A stretch of 64,000 bases of DNA from Lachnospiraceae bacterium A2 (GTDB taxonomy: Bacteria; Bacillota; Clostridia; Lachnospirales; Lachnospiraceae). The stretch is taken from assembly GCA_000403315.2 (NCBI GenBank), contig KE159638.1:62001-126000 (forward strand), in the 5' to 3' direction. The notes beneath the pieces were generated by a model that worked only from the letters and a program-made list of their open reading frames with translations, made no database searches and was not told where the DNA came from. The translations under genes and the position numbers were made by a program. Positions 61,960 to 64,000 of the stretch are shown here, piece by piece; positions within the stretch are counted from its first letter, which is position 1; each line of letters starts with the position of its first letter.

Positions 61960-64000
61960 TTGGCTGGAAGAGAATATCCATTAGAGAGAACAAGGAATAT
62001 CGGTATTATGGCGCATATTGACGCTGGTAAGACTACCACGACAGAGCGTATTCTTTATTATACCGGTGTTAACTATAAGATTGGTGACACTCATGAAGGC
62101 ACTGCGACCATGGACTGGATGGAGCAGGAGCAGGAGCGTGGGATTACCATTACTTCAGCCGCTACAACATGTCACTGGACGTTACAGGAAAACAGCAAGC
62201 CAAAAGAAGGTGCATTAGAGCACCGTATCAATATTATTGATACTCCGGGGCACGTTGACTTTACTGTTGAAGTGGAACGTTCACTCCGTGTCTTGGATGG
62301 CGCTGTAGGCGTTTTCTGTGCAAAGGGCGGAGTAGAGCCCCAGTCAGAAAATGTATGGCGTCAGGCTGATACCTACAACGTACCGAGAATGGCATTTATT
62401 AATAAGATGGACATTCTTGGGGCTGATTTTTACGGAGCGGTAGAACAGATTAAGACACGTTTAGGCAAGAATGCAATTTGTATTCAGCTTCCGATTGGTA
62501 AGGAAGATGATTTTAAAGGCATCATCGACTTATTTGAAATGAAAGCTTATATCTACAATGACGATAAAGGCGATGATATTTCAATTGTTGATATTCCCGA
62601 TGATATGAAAGATGACGCAGAACTGTACCACACAGAGCTGGTAGAAAAAGTATGCGAATTGGATGACGATTTGATGATGGAGTACTTGGAAGGGGAAGAA
62701 CCGTCTGTGGAATCCATGAAAGCTGCTTTAAGGAAAGGGACTTGCGAGTGCGCAGCCATTCCTGTATGCTGTGGTACTGCTTACCGGAATAAGGGCATCC
62801 AGAAATTACTGGATGCAGTAATCGAATATATGCCTTCTCCCGTAGATATCCCTGCTATCAAAGGGACAGATATGGATGGCAATGAAGTAGAAAGGCATTC
62901 TTCTGACGAAGAACCATTCTCCGCATTGGCATTTAAGATTATGACAGACCCATTCGTAGGGAAACTGGCATTTTTCCGTGTGTATTCCGGTACTATGAAT
63001 TCTGGATCTTATGTATTGAATGCTACCAAGAATAAAAAAGAGCGTGTGGGACGTATCCTGCAGATGCATGCCAACAAGAGGGCAGAGTTAGACAAAGTTT
63101 ATTCCGGGGACATTGCGGCGGCAGTAGGGTTCAAGTTTACTGCAACGGGCGATACCATCTGTGATGACCAGCACCCGGTAATTCTGGAATCCATGGAATT
63201 CCCAGAGCCTGTTATTGAATTGGCAATTGAGCCTAAGACAAAAGCAGGGCAGGGCAAAATGGGCGAGGCTCTTGCAAAGCTTGCAGAGGAAGACCCAACA
63301 TTCCGTGCACATACCAATGCGGAAACAGGCCAGACAATCATTGCCGGGATGGGCGAACTCCATCTGGAAATCATTGTTGACCGTCTGCTCCGTGAATTTA
63401 AGGTAGAAGCGAACGTAGGCGCACCCCAGGTTGCTTATAAGGAAACATTTACAAAGCCGATTGACCAGGAATACAAGTATGCAAAACAGTCCGGCGGGCG
63501 TGGGCAATATGGCCACTGTAAAGTGCGGTTTGAGCCTATGGATGCCAACGGTGAAGAACTGTTCAAATTTGACTCCGAGGTTGTGGGCGGTTCCATTCCG
63601 AAGGAATATATCCCGGCTGTTGGGGAAGGTATTGAGGAAGCCACCAAGGCTGGTATTTTGGCAGGGTTCCCAGTAGTGGGCGTCCATGCTACCGTTTACG
63701 ACGGTTCTTACCATGAAGTTGACTCATCTGAAATGGCATTCCATATTGCAGGTTCCATGGCATTTAAGGAAGCGATGAAGAAGGCAACTCCAGTGCTGTT
63801 AGAGCCGATTATGAAAGTGGAAGTAACTATGCCAGAAGAATATATGGGCGATGTAATCGGGGATATTAACTCCCGCCGCGGCCGTATTGAAGGCATGGAT
63901 GATTTGGGCGGCGGCAAGATTGTGCGGGCATTTGTGCCACTTGCTGAAATGTTCGGATACTCCACTGATTTACGTTCCAGGACACAGGGACGTGGGAACT
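61960..64000 (+). CDS. fusA: Elongation factor G (3' end outside window)
   Basis: Start TTG at 61960, with AGGAGGA (61947-61953) six bases upstream; no ATG or GTG fits the conserved front. 680 codons are visible, so only about 20-25 residues at the end are missing from an expected ~700. It is the translocation GTPase. G1 [21 protein letters not shown], switch region [11 protein letters not shown]3 [24 protein letters not shown]4 NKMD. The later domains ([54 protein letters not shown]) are intact. TTG starts are rare for such a highly expressed gene and may lower initiation. Confidence 0.96.
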   Translation, partial: MAGREYPLERTRNIGIMAHIDAGKTTTTERILYYTGVNYKIGDTHEGTATMDWMEQEQERGITITSAATTCHWTLQENSKPKEGALEHRINIIDTPGHVDFTVEVERSLRVLDGAVGVFCAKGGVEPQSENVWRQADTYNVPRMAFINKMDILGADFYGAVEQIKTRLGKNAICIQLPIGKEDDFKGIIDLFEMKAYIYNDDKGDDISIVDIPDDMKDDAELYHTELVEKVCELDDDLMMEYLEGEEPSVESMKAALRKGTCECAAIPVCCGTAYRNKGIQKLLDAVIEYMPSPVDIPAIKGTDMDGNEVERHSSDEEPFSALAFKIMTDPFVGKLAFFRVYSGTMNSGSYVLNATKNKKERVGRILQMHANKRAELDKVYSGDIAAAVGFKFTATGDTICDDQHPVILESMEFPEPVIELAIEPKTKAGQGKMGEALAKLAEEDPTFRAHTNAETGQTIIAGMGELHLEIIVDRLLREFKVEANVGAPQVAYKETFTKPIDQEYKYAKQSGGRGQYGHCKVRFEPMDANGEELFKFDSEVVGGSIPKEYIPAVGEGIEEATKAGILAGFPVVGVHATVYDGSYHEVDSSEMAFHIAGSMAFKEAMKKATPVLLEPIMKVEVTMPEEYMGDVIGDINSRRGRIEGMDDLGGGKIVRAFVPLAEMFGYSTDLRSRTQGRGN

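Overview
The window looks like a chromosome segment of a motile, Gram-positive anaerobe of class Clostridia, most likely a Lachnospiraceae (Roseburia-like) gut bacterium. The reasons are FliW and CsrA encoded back to back, a FlaG/FliD/FliS block, two tandem flgK paralogs, strong AGGAGG ribosome binding sites, SigD-type promoters, the order rpmG-secE-nusG-rplKA-L10 leader-rplJL-rpoBC-rpsLG-fusA, and moderate GC content. No tRNA, rRNA or CRISPR array was seen.

Layout. 1-2.9 kb: the end of a surface protein with a cell-wall-anchor-like tail, then a three-gene unit of unknown function (papain/C39-like protein, unknown protein, 61-residue peptide). 2.9-13 kb: a late flagellar operon, flgM-flgN-flgK1-flgK2-flgL-fliW-csrA-flaG-fliD-fliS-fliT-like. 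13-16.6 kb: a repeat-rich gap with one ECF-like sigma factor, a broken sigma copy and a decayed IS982-type element. 16.6-36.7 kb: a flagellin glycosylation island. It holds a CDP-3,6-dideoxyhexose set (rfbF, rfbH, two reductase/epimerases, an RmlC-like epimerase, rfbG), a TPR-GT2 glycosyltransferase, the main flagellin, a Maf glycosyltransferase, a complete pseudaminic acid pathway (pseB, pseC, pseH, pseG, pseI, pseF), and a MaoC/FabG-like/hexapeptide-acyltransferase trio. 37-41.6 kb: an AAA/PD-(D/E)XK protein, two more glycosyltransferases and an unknown helical protein. 41.7-44.4 kb: a MITE-like element, a second short flagellin and a convergent FliD-like gene. 44.5-64 kb: the transcription/translation superoperon, interrupted between rplL and rpoB by an AAA-TPR pair and an ECF sigma/DUF4179 anti-sigma pair. 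fusA runs off the end.

How it fits together. FlgM, CsrA and FliW control SigD and flagellin translation. The flagellin leader carries a hairpin with an AUGGA loop plus an AAGGA Shine-Dalgarno, the two-site layout of CsrA control of hag. Sugar genes next to flagellin would decorate the filament. The most striking observation is two long poly-G tracts inside coding regions of this island. G11 lies in an NAD-dependent sugar epimerase/reductase (22549-22559) and G10 lies in pseH (29502-29511). Both genes read out of frame here, and both would be restored by 9 or 12 G. This looks like Campylobacter-style phase variation of flagellar glycans, in a Firmicute.

Other points of note are a 21-bp terminal-inverted-repeat element (41746-41911), a family of palindromic repeats beginning ATTCTATAGGAAAG joined to terminator T-runs (13152, 48193, 60611, with fragments elsewhere), and two ~100-bp hairpin elements starting GGGGCTGTTGCAAAA, each just after a flagellar gene.
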